From Streptococcus mitis (GTDB lineage: Bacteria > Bacillota > Bacilli > Lactobacillales > Streptococcaceae), in assembly GCF_002005545.1 (NCBI RefSeq), contig NZ_LBMT01000001.1, forward strand, positions 1,820,301-1,884,300: a stretch of 64,000 nt of DNA. Reading direction: 5' to 3'. Under the pieces are notes generated by a model. The model had not been told where the DNA came from, ran no database searches, and saw only the letters and a program-made list of their open reading frames with translations. The translations under genes were made by a program, and so were the position numbers. Positions 35,917 to 45,954 of this stretch are shown here, piece by piece (the first letter of the stretch is position 1; every line of letters starts with the position of its first letter).

Positions 35917-37116
35917 CTAGCGACGCGATGAACGCTGACTTGTTTGGTTTCGATTGCTCTCTTCCTCTTGTTTTTTCTTTTCTTCTTCTAAACGTTTACG
36001 TTCTTCTTCCTGCTTTTTCTCAGCTTCTTCGGCCTCTTTTTTGGCTTTTTCTTCTGCCTCCATAATTAATTTATCCGCTACAGTGTAGCTGTAGATTCCA
36101 GCTTCCATATCGACCACACTTGGTTCTGACAATTGAGGCTTAATCTTACTATAATAAGGCAATTTCTTGCTCATTTCAGACAGGGGAACCAAGATTTCGT
36201 CCGAATCATTCATGGTTAATCGAATTAAATCTGAAGTCACCTTGCTTGGGGCTAATTCCACCTTTTGGATAGCAGCCTTGAGTTCCGGGCTAATTTGAGA
36301 AAGTTCTGAGACAAAAGCCTTGATTTGTTCACTGTCATTAAAGAGAACAGACAAATAAGTTTCTGGCAGACTGACCAAGCTCACAGCACTGGTCTCAAGC
36401 TGACCACTGGAAAGAATAGGATAATGATTTTCACCAGAAACATAGTAGGCAACAATATCATATTCCTTGACCTTGATAGTGAACTTAGTTGGAAATTGAT
36501 AAACAAGATGAGCTGATTCAACCCAATAATTAGACTTAATCCGCTCTTCATATTTTGCCTTGTCTAGCAGAAGGTTAATCGTATAATCCGTATCCTGAAT
36601 GCCTGAAGCCTGTTGGATATCATCAGCCGTAGTTTGCACCGTTCCCTCAACACGGATATCCTTCATGGTCGCATAAGGACTGAGTAAGTAGGCAGAGACA
36701 ATCAATAAAAGCAGACTTGGAAATAAAATCGTTAAGGCTCGTAAGATATGGAGGCCAGGAATCTTTGCTTTGGCTGTTTTTTCTTTTGTAGCCTTTTTAT
36801 CCTGTTCCTCGCCCTCTTTAGACCCTGATTCTTCTATCTCTTCTTCCTCTTTGTCACCCTCTGAGGATTCTACTTTTTCTTCAGACTCTTCCTTAGCTGA
36901 TTCTTCATCTTCCTGGTCTGTTTCACTCTCCTGATCCTCTGACTTCTCAGATTCTTCTCCCATTCGAGCTTGTCTTTCCTTTTCCTTCTCCTCAGCTAGG
37001 GCCGCCTCTTCTTCAGCCTTCTTTTTTAGATATTCTTGGTTTCGTTTCTGCCATTCTGATAACTCTTTCAATTCTTCGAGGATTTCTTTGCCCTCATTTT
37101 TCTTATCTTTTGACAT
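35917..37116 (-). CDS. divIB: Cell division protein DivIB/FtsQ
   Basis: A 399-residue bitopic protein of the divisome. Residues 1-125 are a cytoplasmic, very acidic Glu/Lys-rich region. A membrane helix follows (LTILFPSLLLLIVSAYLLS), then a POTRA domain (MKDIRVEGTVQTTADDIQQAS) and a beta domain outside. The C-terminus is a Lys/Glu-rich tail ending in SSRR. It helps the FtsL-FtsB complex to control septal wall synthesis. It is last in murD-murG-divIB, as in other streptococci. Confidence 0.95.
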   Translation of the reverse strand: MSKDKKNEGKEILEELKELSEWQKRNQEYLKKKAEEEAALAEEKEKERQARMGEESEKSEDQESETDQEDEESAKEESEEKVESSEGDKEEEEIEESGSKEGEEQDKKATKEKTAKAKIPGLHILRALTILFPSLLLLIVSAYLLSPYATMKDIRVEGTVQTTADDIQQASGIQDTDYTINLLLDKAKYEERIKSNYWVESAHLVYQFPTKFTIKVKEYDIVAYYVSGENHYPILSSGQLETSAVSLVSLPETYLSVLFNDSEQIKAFVSELSQISPELKAAIQKVELAPSKVTSDLIRLTMNDSDEILVPLSEMSKKLPYYSKIKPQLSEPSVVDMEAGIYSYTVADKLIMEAEEKAKKEAEEAEKKQEEERKRLEEEKKKQEEESNRNQTSQRSSRR

Positions 37117-37125
37117 TTACTTTCC

Positions 37126-38184
37126 TTATGATAAATCTTTTTTCAACAATTGATAAAAATCTGCTAGAGATTTCAATTCCTTAGAAGCCTTCATATTAGT
37201 TTTATATTCTTCCTTGTGGCTTAGTAAGTGAGAAAGCTTCTCTTCCAAACTATCCAAGGTCAAATCGCTTTCTTGAAGCTCTTCTGCATAGCCTTTTTTT
37301 ACAAAGTAAGCCGCATTTTCAATCTGGTCTCCACGACTAGCTTCACGACCAAGTGGCACAATGACATGTAATTTTGCCATGGCCAAGAGCTCAAAAATCG
37401 TATTGGCACCACCTCGTGTCACAACAATATCAGCCAATTCCATCAAGGGCTGATAGAGATTGGTCACATAGTCAACACGAAAAAGATTTTGGCTCAACTC
37501 ATTCAGGCTAGAATCTCCAGTTAAATTGATAATATTGTAGCGTTCTGTCAGCTCTTTCTTATGGTCTGTCACCAATTGGTTAAAGACACGAGCACCTGCA
37601 GAACCACCGACAAACAATACAGTTGGCAATTTAGGATTAAAGTGGGTTTGAATATCTACCAATTCATCTGGTTCTGGATTTTTTTGATCTGAAACCTTGG
37701 TCACTGCTCCCACATGCTCAACCTTAGACAAACTTGAAGCTTGCTCAAAGGTTGAATACATCTTCGTCGCAAATTTATAAGCTATTTTATTGGCCAAGCC
37801 CATAGACAGGTCAGATTCGTGAATAAAGACTGGCACTCCTGAAACACGTGCTGCGATAACAGGTGGCACAGAGACAAAGCCTCCCTTTGAAAAAAGTGCT
37901 TGTGGACGAAGTCGCAACATGATAAAGAGCGATTGGACAATTCCCCAGCCAACTTTAAATACATCCAGCATATTTTGCCAAGAGAAATAACGACGTAATT
38001 TGCCAGTCGCAATGGAGTGGAAGGTGACATCCAAACCTGACTTGAGGATTTCTTGGTGTTCGATGCCACGCTTGTCCCCGATATAGTGGACTTCCCAGCC
38101 ATCTTCGATGAACTTGGGCATTAACAAAAGATTGAGGGTAACGTGTCCAACCGTCCCCCCACCTGTAAAGACAATTTTTTTCAT
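37126..38184 (-). CDS. murG: UDP-GlcNAc--lipid I GlcNAc transferase
   Basis: A 352-residue GT-B glycosyltransferase at the inner membrane face that turns lipid I into lipid II. The N-terminal Gly-rich loop is [23 protein letters not shown] follows, and the sugar-nucleotide site is [15 protein letters not shown]. It is one base downstream of murD. Confidence 0.96.
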   Translation of the reverse strand: MKKIVFTGGGTVGHVTLNLLLMPKFIEDGWEVHYIGDKRGIEHQEILKSGLDVTFHSIATGKLRRYFSWQNMLDVFKVGWGIVQSLFIMLRLRPQALFSKGGFVSVPPVIAARVSGVPVFIHESDLSMGLANKIAYKFATKMYSTFEQASSLSKVEHVGAVTKVSDQKNPEPDELVDIQTHFNPKLPTVLFVGGSAGARVFNQLVTDHKKELTERYNIINLTGDSSLNELSQNLFRVDYVTNLYQPLMELADIVVTRGGANTIFELLAMAKLHVIVPLGREASRGDQIENAAYFVKKGYAEELQESDLTLDSLEEKLSHLLSHKEEYKTNMKASKELKSLADFYQLLKKDLS

Positions 38185-38185
38185 A

Positions 38186-39538
38186 TTATTCCTTTAACTC
38201 CGCTACTGTGTCGATAAAGAGGTCGCCACGTACTTCAAAGTTAGCATACATATCCCAGCTAGCATTGGCTGGACTGAGAAGGACTACATCTCCTTGAGTC
38301 GCAAGTTCGTAGGCCTTGCGGGTCGCATCTGCAATGTCAGTAGCATCCACATATGCCACACCAGCCTTATCTGCTGCCCGTTTGACACGTTCTGCAGACT
38401 GACCGAGAATGACCATCTTCTTGAGTCCAGTAATATCTGGCACCAATTCGTCAAACTCATTACCACGGTCCAAACCACCTGCAATCAAGATGACCTTGCT
38501 GTTGTCAAATCCTGACAAGGCTTTTTGAGTAGCCAAGATATTGGTTGATTTGCTATCATTATAGAATTTGACACCCTTGATTTCATCCACAAACTGGAGA
38601 CGGTGTTTGACACCACCAAAGGCTGAAAGAGTTTCTTTAATAGTTTGATTGTCTACACCACGAAGCTTGGCTACAGCAATAGTCGCAAGAGCATTTTCCA
38701 CATTGTGGCTACCTGGAACTCCGATTTCGCTAGCTGCCATGACCACTTCTCCACGGAAGTAGAGCTGACCATCTTCCAAATAAGCTCCATCAACCTTTTC
38801 AAGTGTTGAGAATGGTACAACGGTAGCTTGTGTTTTAGTAGCCAATTCTTTTGCCAAGTCTTGGTTAAAGTTCAAGACAAGGAAATCAGCTGCTGTCATC
38901 TTGTTCTGGATATTCCACTTGGCTGCTACATATTCCTCAAATGATCCATGGTAATCGATATGAGTTGGCATGAGGTTAGTAATAACCGCAATCTCAGGAT
39001 GGAATTCTTGAACACCCATGAGTTGGAAAGAAGAAAGTTCCATGACAAGCGTGTCCTTATTTGTCGCAGTTTGAGCCACTTGACTAGCTGGATAGCCGAT
39101 ATTCCCTGATAAGAGACCATGTTGCCCAGCAGCAGTCAAAACGTCCCCAATCATAGTCGTTGTGGTTGTTTTACCATTTGAACCAGTAATACCAACAATC
39201 GGTGCTTCTGAAATCAAGTAAGCCAATTCCACCTCAGTCAAAACAGGGATACCTTTGGCCAAAGCCTTTTCAATCATGGGATTGCTGTAGGGGATACCTG
39301 GATTTTTCACCATAAGGGCAAACTCTTCATCCAAAAGTTCCAAAGGATGGCTACCTGTGATAACCTTGATTCCTTCTTCCAGCAAACTTTGGGCAGCTGG
39401 ATTGTCCTCGAAAGGTTTCCCGTCATTTACTGTCACAATGGCACCTAGCTTATCCAACAAACGAGCTGCAGATTCACCAGACTTGGCCAAACCTAAAACA
39501 AGGACTTTCTTATTTTTAAATTGATCTATTACTTTCAT
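38186..39538 (-). CDS. murD: UDP-N-acetylmuramoylalanine--D-glutamate ligase
   Basis: A 450-residue Mur ligase that adds D-Glu to UDP-MurNAc-Ala. The ATP site is [15 protein letters not shown], with a [13 protein letters not shown] segment in the C-terminal half and [14 protein letters not shown] at the N-terminus. It is the first gene of the murD-murG-divIB operon. Confidence 0.96.
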   Translation of the reverse strand: MKVIDQFKNKKVLVLGLAKSGESAARLLDKLGAIVTVNDGKPFEDNPAAQSLLEEGIKVITGSHPLELLDEEFALMVKNPGIPYSNPMIEKALAKGIPVLTEVELAYLISEAPIVGITGSNGKTTTTTMIGDVLTAAGQHGLLSGNIGYPASQVAQTATNKDTLVMELSSFQLMGVQEFHPEIAVITNLMPTHIDYHGSFEEYVAAKWNIQNKMTAADFLVLNFNQDLAKELATKTQATVVPFSTLEKVDGAYLEDGQLYFRGEVVMAASEIGVPGSHNVENALATIAVAKLRGVDNQTIKETLSAFGGVKHRLQFVDEIKGVKFYNDSKSTNILATQKALSGFDNSKVILIAGGLDRGNEFDELVPDITGLKKMVILGQSAERVKRAADKAGVAYVDATDIADATRKAYELATQGDVVLLSPANASWDMYANFEVRGDLFIDTVAELKE

Positions 39539-39628
39539 GTCTCAAACTCCATTTCTACTCTTACTATTTTACCATTTTTATGGAAATAATTCTAAACGAA
39601 AATGCTCAGATTCAGCATTCTAACAAGC

Positions 39629-39654
39629 AAAAAAGAGAGCCAAAACTCTCTTTT
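39629..39654 (-). terminator. Terminator after the DUF3165 gene
   Basis: AAAAAGAGAG and CTCTCTTTTT hairpin touching the stop at 39654. Confidence 0.8.
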
Positions 39655-39908
39655 TATCTTCTTTTACTTTTATGGACCGACATGAGGGTAATATCTCGCA
39701 AGCTAAAGTATGCTAGGAAGAGCATGGCGATTGCGATAAAGAATTCTGTCGGTAGCTGAAAGATTTGCAGAACAGACAACATGAGTAAAATCAAGAGTGC
39801 TACGAAAGCAAAGACGACAAGGACGATATTGACTGTCCCTTTAATGCTTTCTGGTGTCGCAAATACATAGAGTAGTAATAAGAGGAGTCCTATGATTAAA
39901 TAAACCAT
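39654..39908 (-). CDS. Small membrane protein, DUF3165-like
   Basis: An 84-residue protein with three hydrophobic segments and a basic C-terminus (SVHKSKRR). It resembles the streptococcal DUF3165 family that commonly follows typA. The role is unknown. It lies 20 bases after typA on the same strand and ends in a terminator. Confidence 0.7.
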   Translation of the reverse strand: MVYLIIGLLLLLLYVFATPESIKGTVNIVLVVFAFVALLILLMLSVLQIFQLPTEFFIAIAMLFLAYFSLRDITLMSVHKSKRR

Positions 39909-39927
39909 CTTTATCTCTTTCTAGCTC

Positions 39928-41769
39928 TTATTCAGCTGATTTTTTCTTCTTGTTAGCTTTCTCACGCTCTGCCTTGTTAAGGATTTGTTTACGCAAACGG
40001 ATAGACTCAGGCGTTACTTCCATGTACTCATCGTCATTCAAGAACTCAAGAGACTCTTCAAGTGTCAAGATACGAGGTGTCTTGATAACAGCTGTTTGGT
40101 CCTTAGTAGCTGAACGAACGTTGGTCATTTGTTTAGCCTTAGTGATGTTAACTGTCAAGTCGTTTTCACGAGAGTTTTCACCGATGATCATTCCTTCGTA
40201 AACTTCAGTACCTGGGTTGACAAAGATAGTACCGCGTTCTTCGATAGACATGATGGAGTAAGTTGTAGCTTTACCAGCATCGATAGAAACAAGGGCACCA
40301 CGGTGACGTCCACCAATTTCACCTGGAATCAATGGCAAGTATTGGTCGAAGGTATGGTTCATGATACCGTAACCACGAGTCATTGACAAGAACTCAGTTG
40401 AGTAACCGATCAACCCACGCGCTGGAACAAGAAAGACCAAACGAGTTTGACCATTACCAGTTGAAATCATATCCAACATTTCACCCTTACGTTCAGAAAG
40501 GCTTTGGATAACAGATCCTTGATATTCTTCTGGAGTATCGATTTGTACACGCTCAAATGGCTCACATTTAACACCGTCGATTTCTTTTACGATAACTTCT
40601 GGACGAGATACTTGAAGTTCATAGCCCTCACGACGCATTGTTTCGATAAGGATTGACAAGTGCAATTCTCCACGTCCTGAAACAGTCCATTTATCTGGAG
40701 AGTCAGTTGGGTCGACACGAAGGGAAACGTCTGTTTGCAATTCTGCCTGTAAACGTTCTTCCACCTTACGAGAAGTTACCCATTTACCTTCTTTACCAGC
40801 AAATGGTGAGTTGTTGACCAAGAAAGTCATTTGAAGAGTTGGCTCATCGATGTGTAGGATTGGAAGAGCTTCTACTGCATCTGTCGGAGTAATGGTTTCA
40901 CCGACAAAGATATCTTCCATACCTGAAACGGCAATCAAATCACCCGCTTTAGCTTCTTGGATTTCACGACGTTCCAAACCAAAGAAACCGAAGAGTTTTG
41001 TAACACGGAAGTTTTTAGTTGTGCCGTCAAGTTTAGAAAGGGTAACTTGGTCCCCAACCTTAACAGTACCACGGAAGACACGACCGATACCGATACGGCC
41101 AACGAAGTCGTTGTAGTCCAAAAGTGATACTTGGAACTGCAAAGGCTCATCTGAGTTATCTACTGGAGCTGGAATATGGTCGATAATCGTGTCAAAGATT
41201 GGTGCCATAGTAGCTTCTTGGTCAGCTGGATCATCTGATAATGAAGAAGTTCCGTTGATTGCTGAAGCATAAACCACTGGGAAATCAAGCTGGTCGTCAT
41301 CAGCCCCAAGTTCGATGAAGAGTTCTAAGACTTCGTCCACTACTTCTGCTGGACGAGCTGATGGCTTATCGATTTTGTTAACAACCACGATTGGGACAAG
41401 GTCTTGTTCCAAAGCTTTTTTCAATACGAAACGAGTCTGTGGCATGGTTCCTTCGTAAGCATCTACGACCAAGACAACACCGTCAACCATTTTCATGATA
41501 CGCTCAACTTCTCCACCAAAGTCCGCGTGTCCTGGTGTATCCATGATGTTGATACGAGTTCCGTTGTAGGCAACGGCTGTATTTTTAGCAAGGATGGTAA
41601 TTCCACGCTCTTTTTCGATATCGTTTGAGTCCATAGCACGCTCTGCCAATTCAGTACGTGCATCAAGCGTTTCTGATTGTTTCAATAATTCGTCAACGAG
41701 GGTTGTTTTACCGTGGTCAACGTGGGCGATAATCGCAATGTTACGGATATCTTCTCTTAATTTTGTCAT
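39928..41769 (-). CDS. typA: Ribosome-associated GTPase TypA/BipA
   Basis: A 613-residue translational GTPase, related to EF-G, that acts in ribosome assembly and stress growth. G1 is [12 protein letters not shown]2 is ERGITI, G3 is [11 protein letters not shown] and G4 is NKID. The start is ATG 41769 (MTKLRED) with GAGGAAATC in front. Seven more codons are open upstream but without a site. It is divergent from rsuA. Confidence 0.95.
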   Translation of the reverse strand: MTKLREDIRNIAIIAHVDHGKTTLVDELLKQSETLDARTELAERAMDSNDIEKERGITILAKNTAVAYNGTRINIMDTPGHADFGGEVERIMKMVDGVVLVVDAYEGTMPQTRFVLKKALEQDLVPIVVVNKIDKPSARPAEVVDEVLELFIELGADDDQLDFPVVYASAINGTSSLSDDPADQEATMAPIFDTIIDHIPAPVDNSDEPLQFQVSLLDYNDFVGRIGIGRVFRGTVKVGDQVTLSKLDGTTKNFRVTKLFGFFGLERREIQEAKAGDLIAVSGMEDIFVGETITPTDAVEALPILHIDEPTLQMTFLVNNSPFAGKEGKWVTSRKVEERLQAELQTDVSLRVDPTDSPDKWTVSGRGELHLSILIETMRREGYELQVSRPEVIVKEIDGVKCEPFERVQIDTPEEYQGSVIQSLSERKGEMLDMISTGNGQTRLVFLVPARGLIGYSTEFLSMTRGYGIMNHTFDQYLPLIPGEIGGRHRGALVSIDAGKATTYSIMSIEERGTIFVNPGTEVYEGMIIGENSRENDLTVNITKAKQMTNVRSATKDQTAVIKTPRILTLEESLEFLNDDEYMEVTPESIRLRKQILNKAEREKANKKKKSAE

Positions 41770-41912
41770 GATTTCCTCTATAATATTCAAAATTTATTTT
41801 CTAACTGAACGATTATACCATATTTTCAAGTAAATAACATAACTCAAGCAAGTGTAAATGTTTTCACTCCGCTTTTCTTTTCACATCAAGCCTTTTCAAA
41901 GCAAACAACTTA

Positions 41913-41921
41913 TGATAAGAT
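41913..41921 (+). promoter_or_regulatory. Extended -10 promoter of rsuA-like gene (nearly leaderless)
   Basis: TGATAAGAT ends nine bases before the ATG at 41931. The transcript would start two or three bases before the start codon and no Shine-Dalgarno fits. Confidence 0.55.
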
Positions 41922-41930
41922 AGGCACAGT

Positions 41931-42656
41931 ATGCGTTTAGATAATTTATTAGCCCAAGAAAAAATCAGCCGAAAGACCATGAAACAAGCCTTACTCAAAG
42001 GGGACATTCTCGTCGATAGTTGCCCAGCTCGCTCCCTAGCCCAAAATATCGATACAGGACTACAAGAACTCCTTTTTCAGGACCAAATCATTCACGGCTA
42101 TGAACACACCTATCTTATGCTTCATAAGCCAGCTGGTGTCGTTACAGCCAACAAAGACAAGGAACTTCCAACCGTCATGGACTTGCTTCCGCCTGACATC
42201 CAGTCTGACAAGCTCTATGCCGTCGGTCGACTGGACCGAGATACGACAGGTCTCCTCCTCTTGACCGATAACGGCCCCTTGGGCTTTCAACTCCTCCATC
42301 CCCAATATCATGTCGATAAGACTTATCGAGTTGAGGTCAATGGACTTCTAACACCTGACCATATCCAAGCCTTTCAAAAGGGAATTGTCTTTTTAGATGG
42401 TACTGTCTGTAAACCTGCAAGACTAGAGATTCTATCTGCAAGTCCTTCCCTCAGTCAAGCCTCTATTACCATTTCAGAAGGAAAATTTCACCAAATCAAG
42501 AAAATGTTCCTATCGGTTGGTGTCAAGGTGACCTCCCTCAAACGAGTTCAATTCGGTGATTTTACATTAGACACAGAACTAACAGAAGGCCATTACCGTC
42601 CTTTGAATCCAGAGGAATTGGAAATCATTAAAAATCACTTAGAGAAAAGTGGATAA
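41931..42656 (+). CDS. Pseudouridine synthase, RsuA/RluB family
   Basis: A 241-residue protein with an N-terminal S4 RNA-binding domain (RLDNLLAQEKISRKTMKQAL) and the catalytic motif GRLDRDTTGLLLL, whose Asp attacks the uridine. RsuA modifies 16S rRNA. Which position this member modifies is not proven by sequence. The frame starts at the promoter with no leader. Confidence 0.88.
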   Translation: MRLDNLLAQEKISRKTMKQALLKGDILVDSCPARSLAQNIDTGLQELLFQDQIIHGYEHTYLMLHKPAGVVTANKDKELPTVMDLLPPDIQSDKLYAVGRLDRDTTGLLLLTDNGPLGFQLLHPQYHVDKTYRVEVNGLLTPDHIQAFQKGIVFLDGTVCKPARLEILSASPSLSQASITISEGKFHQIKKMFLSVGVKVTSLKRVQFGDFTLDTELTEGHYRPLNPEELEIIKNHLEKSG

Positions 42657-42659
42657 AAG

Positions 42660-42688
42660 AAAAAAGCTTTATGTTTAAAGCTTTTTGT
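42660..42688. terminator. Terminator between rsuA-like and DUF4190-like genes
   Basis: AAAAAGCTTTA and TAAAGCTTTTTG form the stem between two convergent genes. Confidence 0.75.
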
Positions 42689-42695
42689 TTATTGC

Positions 42696-42929
42696 TTATC
42701 TAAAAAATACTGCGACGGCTACAATCCAGTTAAGTACAGAAACCACAAGTCCTACGATGTTGAGAATTTTTTCTGTTTTATAGTCTAGTCCAGATTCTTT
42801 TTGGTATGAAAAAGCCAAGACCAATCCTATGATCCCCAAAATCAGGCCTACAATTGGAAATAACAAACCAAGGACGATAGATAAGATACCTAAAATAAGT
42901 GAAGTTTTTTTCTTTTCTTGTGAATTCAT
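42696..42929 (-). CDS. Small DUF4190-like membrane protein
   Basis: A 77-residue protein with two long hydrophobic segments (TSLILGILSIVLGLLFPIV and ILNIVGLVVSVLNWIVAVAV), with Lys/Glu between them. It resembles DUF4190. AAGGAG lies nine bases before ATG 42929, which is preferred to the upstream ATG at 42971. The function is unknown. Confidence 0.65.
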   Translation of the reverse strand: MNSQEKKKTSLILGILSIVLGLLFPIVGLILGIIGLVLAFSYQKESGLDYKTEKILNIVGLVVSVLNWIVAVAVFFR

Positions 42930-43015
42930 ATTATAAAATCTCCTTAAAATTAATATAAATGATGATACCATAAAATGCTAGCTTTATCTATCATTCGACT
43001 AATTTGGAAATAAAG

Positions 43016-43396
43016 TTAGCTAGTCTTCACTTTCCCTTTCCAAGAATCCAGTCCATAAGAAAGGATATAAATCTCAGAAAAACCTCGTTTTTTCAAGTAA
43101 AGGGCTGCATTTGTCACACGTTGCGCACGTTGGTTTTCGTAGAGAAGGATAGGTTTATCCTTACGAAGGGCTGCAAGACTAGTCTTCAACTGACTTGAAG
43201 GAATATTGCGGGCCCCAAGGATATGTTTTCTGTGGAATTCTGCTGGATCGCGCAAATCAATCAATTGACCCGTACGAATCAAGGCTTCAAACTCCTCATT
43301 GTCTACAATTTTAGCCGCACGGCGAATACGAAGATAATTAAAGCCCATCCATGCCAACATTGCTAGTATAAGTGCCCACAAAATCCAAGTAACCAT
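43016..43396 (-). CDS. Membrane-anchored rhodanese-like protein lacking the active Cys
   Basis: A 126-residue protein with an N-terminal membrane helix and one rhodanese domain (LIDLRDPAEFHRKHILGARNIP). Where an active rhodanese has Cys in its CxxGxR loop, this one reads LLYENQRAQR, so sulfur transfer is unlikely and a binding role is more probable. The start overlaps the yqgQ stop by one base, so both are translated together. Confidence 0.82.
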   Translation of the reverse strand: MVTWILWALILAMLAWMGFNYLRIRRAAKIVDNEEFEALIRTGQLIDLRDPAEFHRKHILGARNIPSSQLKTSLAALRKDKPILLYENQRAQRVTNAALYLKKRGFSEIYILSYGLDSWKGKVKTS

Positions 43397-43617
43397 TAGT
43401 TCTTTTCTCCATTTTTCTCAATATAATCCAATTCTATCTTGTGCTCTCTGCGAAGAACCGCTTCCGCTTCCAGATAGTCTAATTTGTCCATCAACCCTGC
43501 ATCGTAAATCCGAGAGAGTTCCAACTTCATCAGTTCAATATCATATAAGCGTTTTCCCATGTAAACAATAATACCAAATCGTTTGAGGAATTGCTGCACA
43601 TCATAGAATGTTTTCAT
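43396..43617 (-). CDS. yqgQ: YqgQ family protein (DUF910)
   Basis: A 73-residue helical protein (MKTFYDVQQFLKRFGIIVYM-GKRLYDIELMKLELSRIY), a clear YqgQ homologue. In Bacilli yqgQ often precedes a glucokinase or a rhodanese gene, here the latter. A structure is known for the family, but no function. The start may also be the ATG at 43626, three codons earlier. Confidence 0.82.
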   Translation of the reverse strand: MKTFYDVQQFLKRFGIIVYMGKRLYDIELMKLELSRIYDAGLMDKLDYLEAEAVLRREHKIELDYIEKNGEKN

Positions 43618-43713
43618 AAAACTCATTCTAGCAAAATTTTGTCTTTTTTTCAAGAAGAGACCCACACACTCCCCCTGATTTTCCTATCTTCTTTGGCGAT
43701 TCTGACGCAAGTG

Positions 43714-43722
43714 TGGTACAAT
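43714..43722 (+). promoter_or_regulatory. Extended -10 promoter of the LysR gene (leaderless)
   Basis: TGGTACAAT, identical to the element at 512-520, again exactly six bases before the ATG. A TTGGCG -35 lies 18 bases upstream. Confidence 0.6.
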
Positions 43723-43728
43723 AAAAAC

Positions 43729-44637
43729 ATGAGAATTCAACAATTACACTATATTATCAAAATCGTCGAAACTGGCTCTATGAATGAGGCAGCCAAGCAA
43801 CTCTTTATCACTCAGCCAAGTCTTTCCAATGCAGTGAGAGATTTGGAAAATGAAATGGGGATTGAGATTTTTATCCGAAATCCCAAGGGTATCACCTTGA
43901 CCCGTGATGGGATGGAGTTTCTATCTTATGCCCGTCAGGTTGTCGAGCAAACTCAGCTTCTAGAGGAACGTTATAAAAATCCTGTCGCCCACCGCGAACT
44001 CTTTAGCGTTTCGTCTCAACACTATGCCTTTGTGGTCAATGCATTTGTCTCTCTGCTCAAGAAAAGTGATATGGAGAAATACGAGCTCTTCCTTCGTGAA
44101 ACTCGGACTTGGGAAATTATCGACGACGTCAAGAACTTCCGTAGTGAGGTCGGTGTCCTCTTTTTGAACAGCTACAACCGTGATGTTTTAACGAAAATGC
44201 TGGATGACAACCACCTGCTGGCTCACCATCTTTTTACCGCTCAACCGCATATCTTTGTCAGCAAGACCAACCCTCTGGCAAAAAAAGACAAGGTCAAACT
44301 ATCGGATTTGGAAAACTTCCCTTACCTCAGCTATGACCAGGGGACGCACAACTCCTTCTACTTTTCAGAAGAGATTCTTTCTCAAGAGCACCACAAGAAA
44401 TCCATTGTGGTTAGTGACCGTGCCACCCTCTTTAATCTCTTGATTGGTTTGGATGGATATACCATTGCAACAGGGATTTTGAACAGCAACCTCAACGGAG
44501 ACAATATCGTTTCTATCCCACTGGACATTGATGACCCAATTGAGCTGGTCTATATCCAGCATGAAAAAACCAGCCTATCCAAGATGGGTGAACGCTTTAT
44601 CGACTATCTCCTAGAAGAAGTCCAGTTTGATAGTTGA
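43729..44637 (+). CDS. LysR family transcriptional regulator
   Basis: A 302-residue LysR regulator. The N-terminal helix-turn-helix is MRIQQLHYIIKIVETGSMNE followed by AAKQLFITQPSLSNAVRDLE. The C-terminal part is a two-lobed effector domain. The start is ATG 43729, since the N-terminus aligns with the family there. The frame open to 43591 runs through the divergent yqgQ gene. Effector and targets are unknown. It marks the left border of the accessory island. Confidence 0.88.
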   Translation: MRIQQLHYIIKIVETGSMNEAAKQLFITQPSLSNAVRDLENEMGIEIFIRNPKGITLTRDGMEFLSYARQVVEQTQLLEERYKNPVAHRELFSVSSQHYAFVVNAFVSLLKKSDMEKYELFLRETRTWEIIDDVKNFRSEVGVLFLNSYNRDVLTKMLDDNHLLAHHLFTAQPHIFVSKTNPLAKKDKVKLSDLENFPYLSYDQGTHNSFYFSEEILSQEHHKKSIVVSDRATLFNLLIGLDGYTIATGILNSNLNGDNIVSIPLDIDDPIELVYIQHEKTSLSKMGERFIDYLLEEVQFDS

Positions 44638-44663
44638 GAGTCACTCTAAATCGAATAACCTAA

Positions 44664-44706
44664 AAACCTCAAGAACTAGCTTTCAACCCTAGTTCTTGAG
44701 GTTTTT
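44664..44706. terminator. Terminator after the LysR gene
   Basis: CCTCAAGAACTAG and CTAGTTCTTGAGG form a perfect 13-bp stem, then TTTTTT. Confidence 0.88.
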
Positions 44707-44741
44707 TATCTAATAGTAAATCATAAGGATTTTATAAAATC

Positions 44742-45950
44742 TTATTTTTTAAACAAAAATATAGCAAGGATTAAAACAAGAACGAGTCCAGCTCCTGCAA
44801 CAATGGCAAACACTGGAATGTTTCCGAATAGTTTTTGTTCTGGCTTTATCTCCTCACTACTGTCTTGAGTTGATTCTGGCACTGTATCTCCTTGTTTCGC
44901 TACTTCTTGCTCTGATTTTTTCTCTATTTTCTTAGGACCATAATTTGGATTTACAAAAGTTGCGAGCATGGTGGGCTTAGAATAGTCTTCCTCTCCTTCT
45001 TTGACTAACCATGACGCATTATATAAATTCCGTCCTTCCAATACCAGCCCAAAATCAATTCGCTCACCAGGAAGCAAAACTGCTCCTAAACCTACACTAA
45101 AAAAGAAAGCTTCTCCGTCATTTTTCTCTTTTAAGACAATAAATCCGTTCTCACTCACTTTTTTTAGTCGAGATAATTTTCCTTTAATATCTCCATCTTT
45201 AAAGGTTCCAGTGTAGTTTCCATCTTCTCCTAAAATGAGTGATGAAGCTCTACCAGGTTTAGTACCATTATTAGGTTCTTTATTAATCCAAGTACCCACT
45301 AATTCGGATGGGAGAGGAATTTCATCACCAATTTTAGCATCAACAAGGGGCTTGGGCATAGGGGGATTAGGATCCATATTATCTCCAACAATCGGGAGAT
45401 TTAGAGAAGTATATTCAATAGTTGAGGTATCTATTTTTGTTTTAGAATCAAGATTTAACTCGCCTAGATCACCTTCTCCTGCTCTAAATTCACCTTTTTT
45501 AATTAAACTTGCCTCCTTATTTTCTTTAGAAAGTTGGAACAATCTATATGACATAATCCCTGGAGCACTTTCGAACACCATAATACTACCATCTGTGTAG
45601 GTATCAATAACTGTCCCCATTCTAAGACTTGTATCCCAAAATCTATCAAATAATGGAGTGGGAGTATTACCATTCATATAATATACTTCAAACAGTTCCC
45701 ATTTTTCACCATTGGTCAAACCGATTAATAATTCATCCGTCCCATTTTTGTCAATATCCTTCAAAGCGTAACCAAGTCTATTAATATTATTTTCAAATAG
45801 ATGTTTACTCTCCCACTTCTCAGTGATTTGTGGCAATAGTTGGTTGTAGTCAGTACTGTCAGCTTGGGCTGAATTCACTAGTGAAAACAAACCTAATATA
45901 GAACAAATAACCACCAGTAGTTTGTTTAGTAATTTCAAACGATTTTCCAT
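44742..45950 (-). CDS. Secreted, C-terminally membrane-anchored protein of unknown function
   Basis: A 402-residue protein with an N-terminal signal peptide (LLNKLLVVICSILGLFSLVNSAQA) and a C-terminal membrane helix (PVFAIVAGAGLVLVLILAIFLF) ending in KK. Between them are a segment LGYALKDIDKNGTDELLIG, like the repeat found in many Firmicute lipoproteins, a GTWINKEPNNG beta domain and a polar linker. There is no LPXTG. The frame is open to 45968, but MENR at 45950 begins behind the stop of the AAA+ gene and has the better position. It is last in the island's minus-strand genes. Confidence 0.75.
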   Translation of the reverse strand: MENRLKLLNKLLVVICSILGLFSLVNSAQADSTDYNQLLPQITEKWESKHLFENNINRLGYALKDIDKNGTDELLIGLTNGEKWELFEVYYMNGNTPTPLFDRFWDTSLRMGTVIDTYTDGSIMVFESAPGIMSYRLFQLSKENKEASLIKKGEFRAGEGDLGELNLDSKTKIDTSTIEYTSLNLPIVGDNMDPNPPMPKPLVDAKIGDEIPLPSELVGTWINKEPNNGTKPGRASSLILGEDGNYTGTFKDGDIKGKLSRLKKVSENGFIVLKEKNDGEAFFFSVGLGAVLLPGERIDFGLVLEGRNLYNASWLVKEGEEDYSKPTMLATFVNPNYGPKKIEKKSEQEVAKQGDTVPESTQDSSEEIKPEQKLFGNIPVFAIVAGAGLVLVLILAIFLFKK

Positions 45951-45954
45951 ATTT

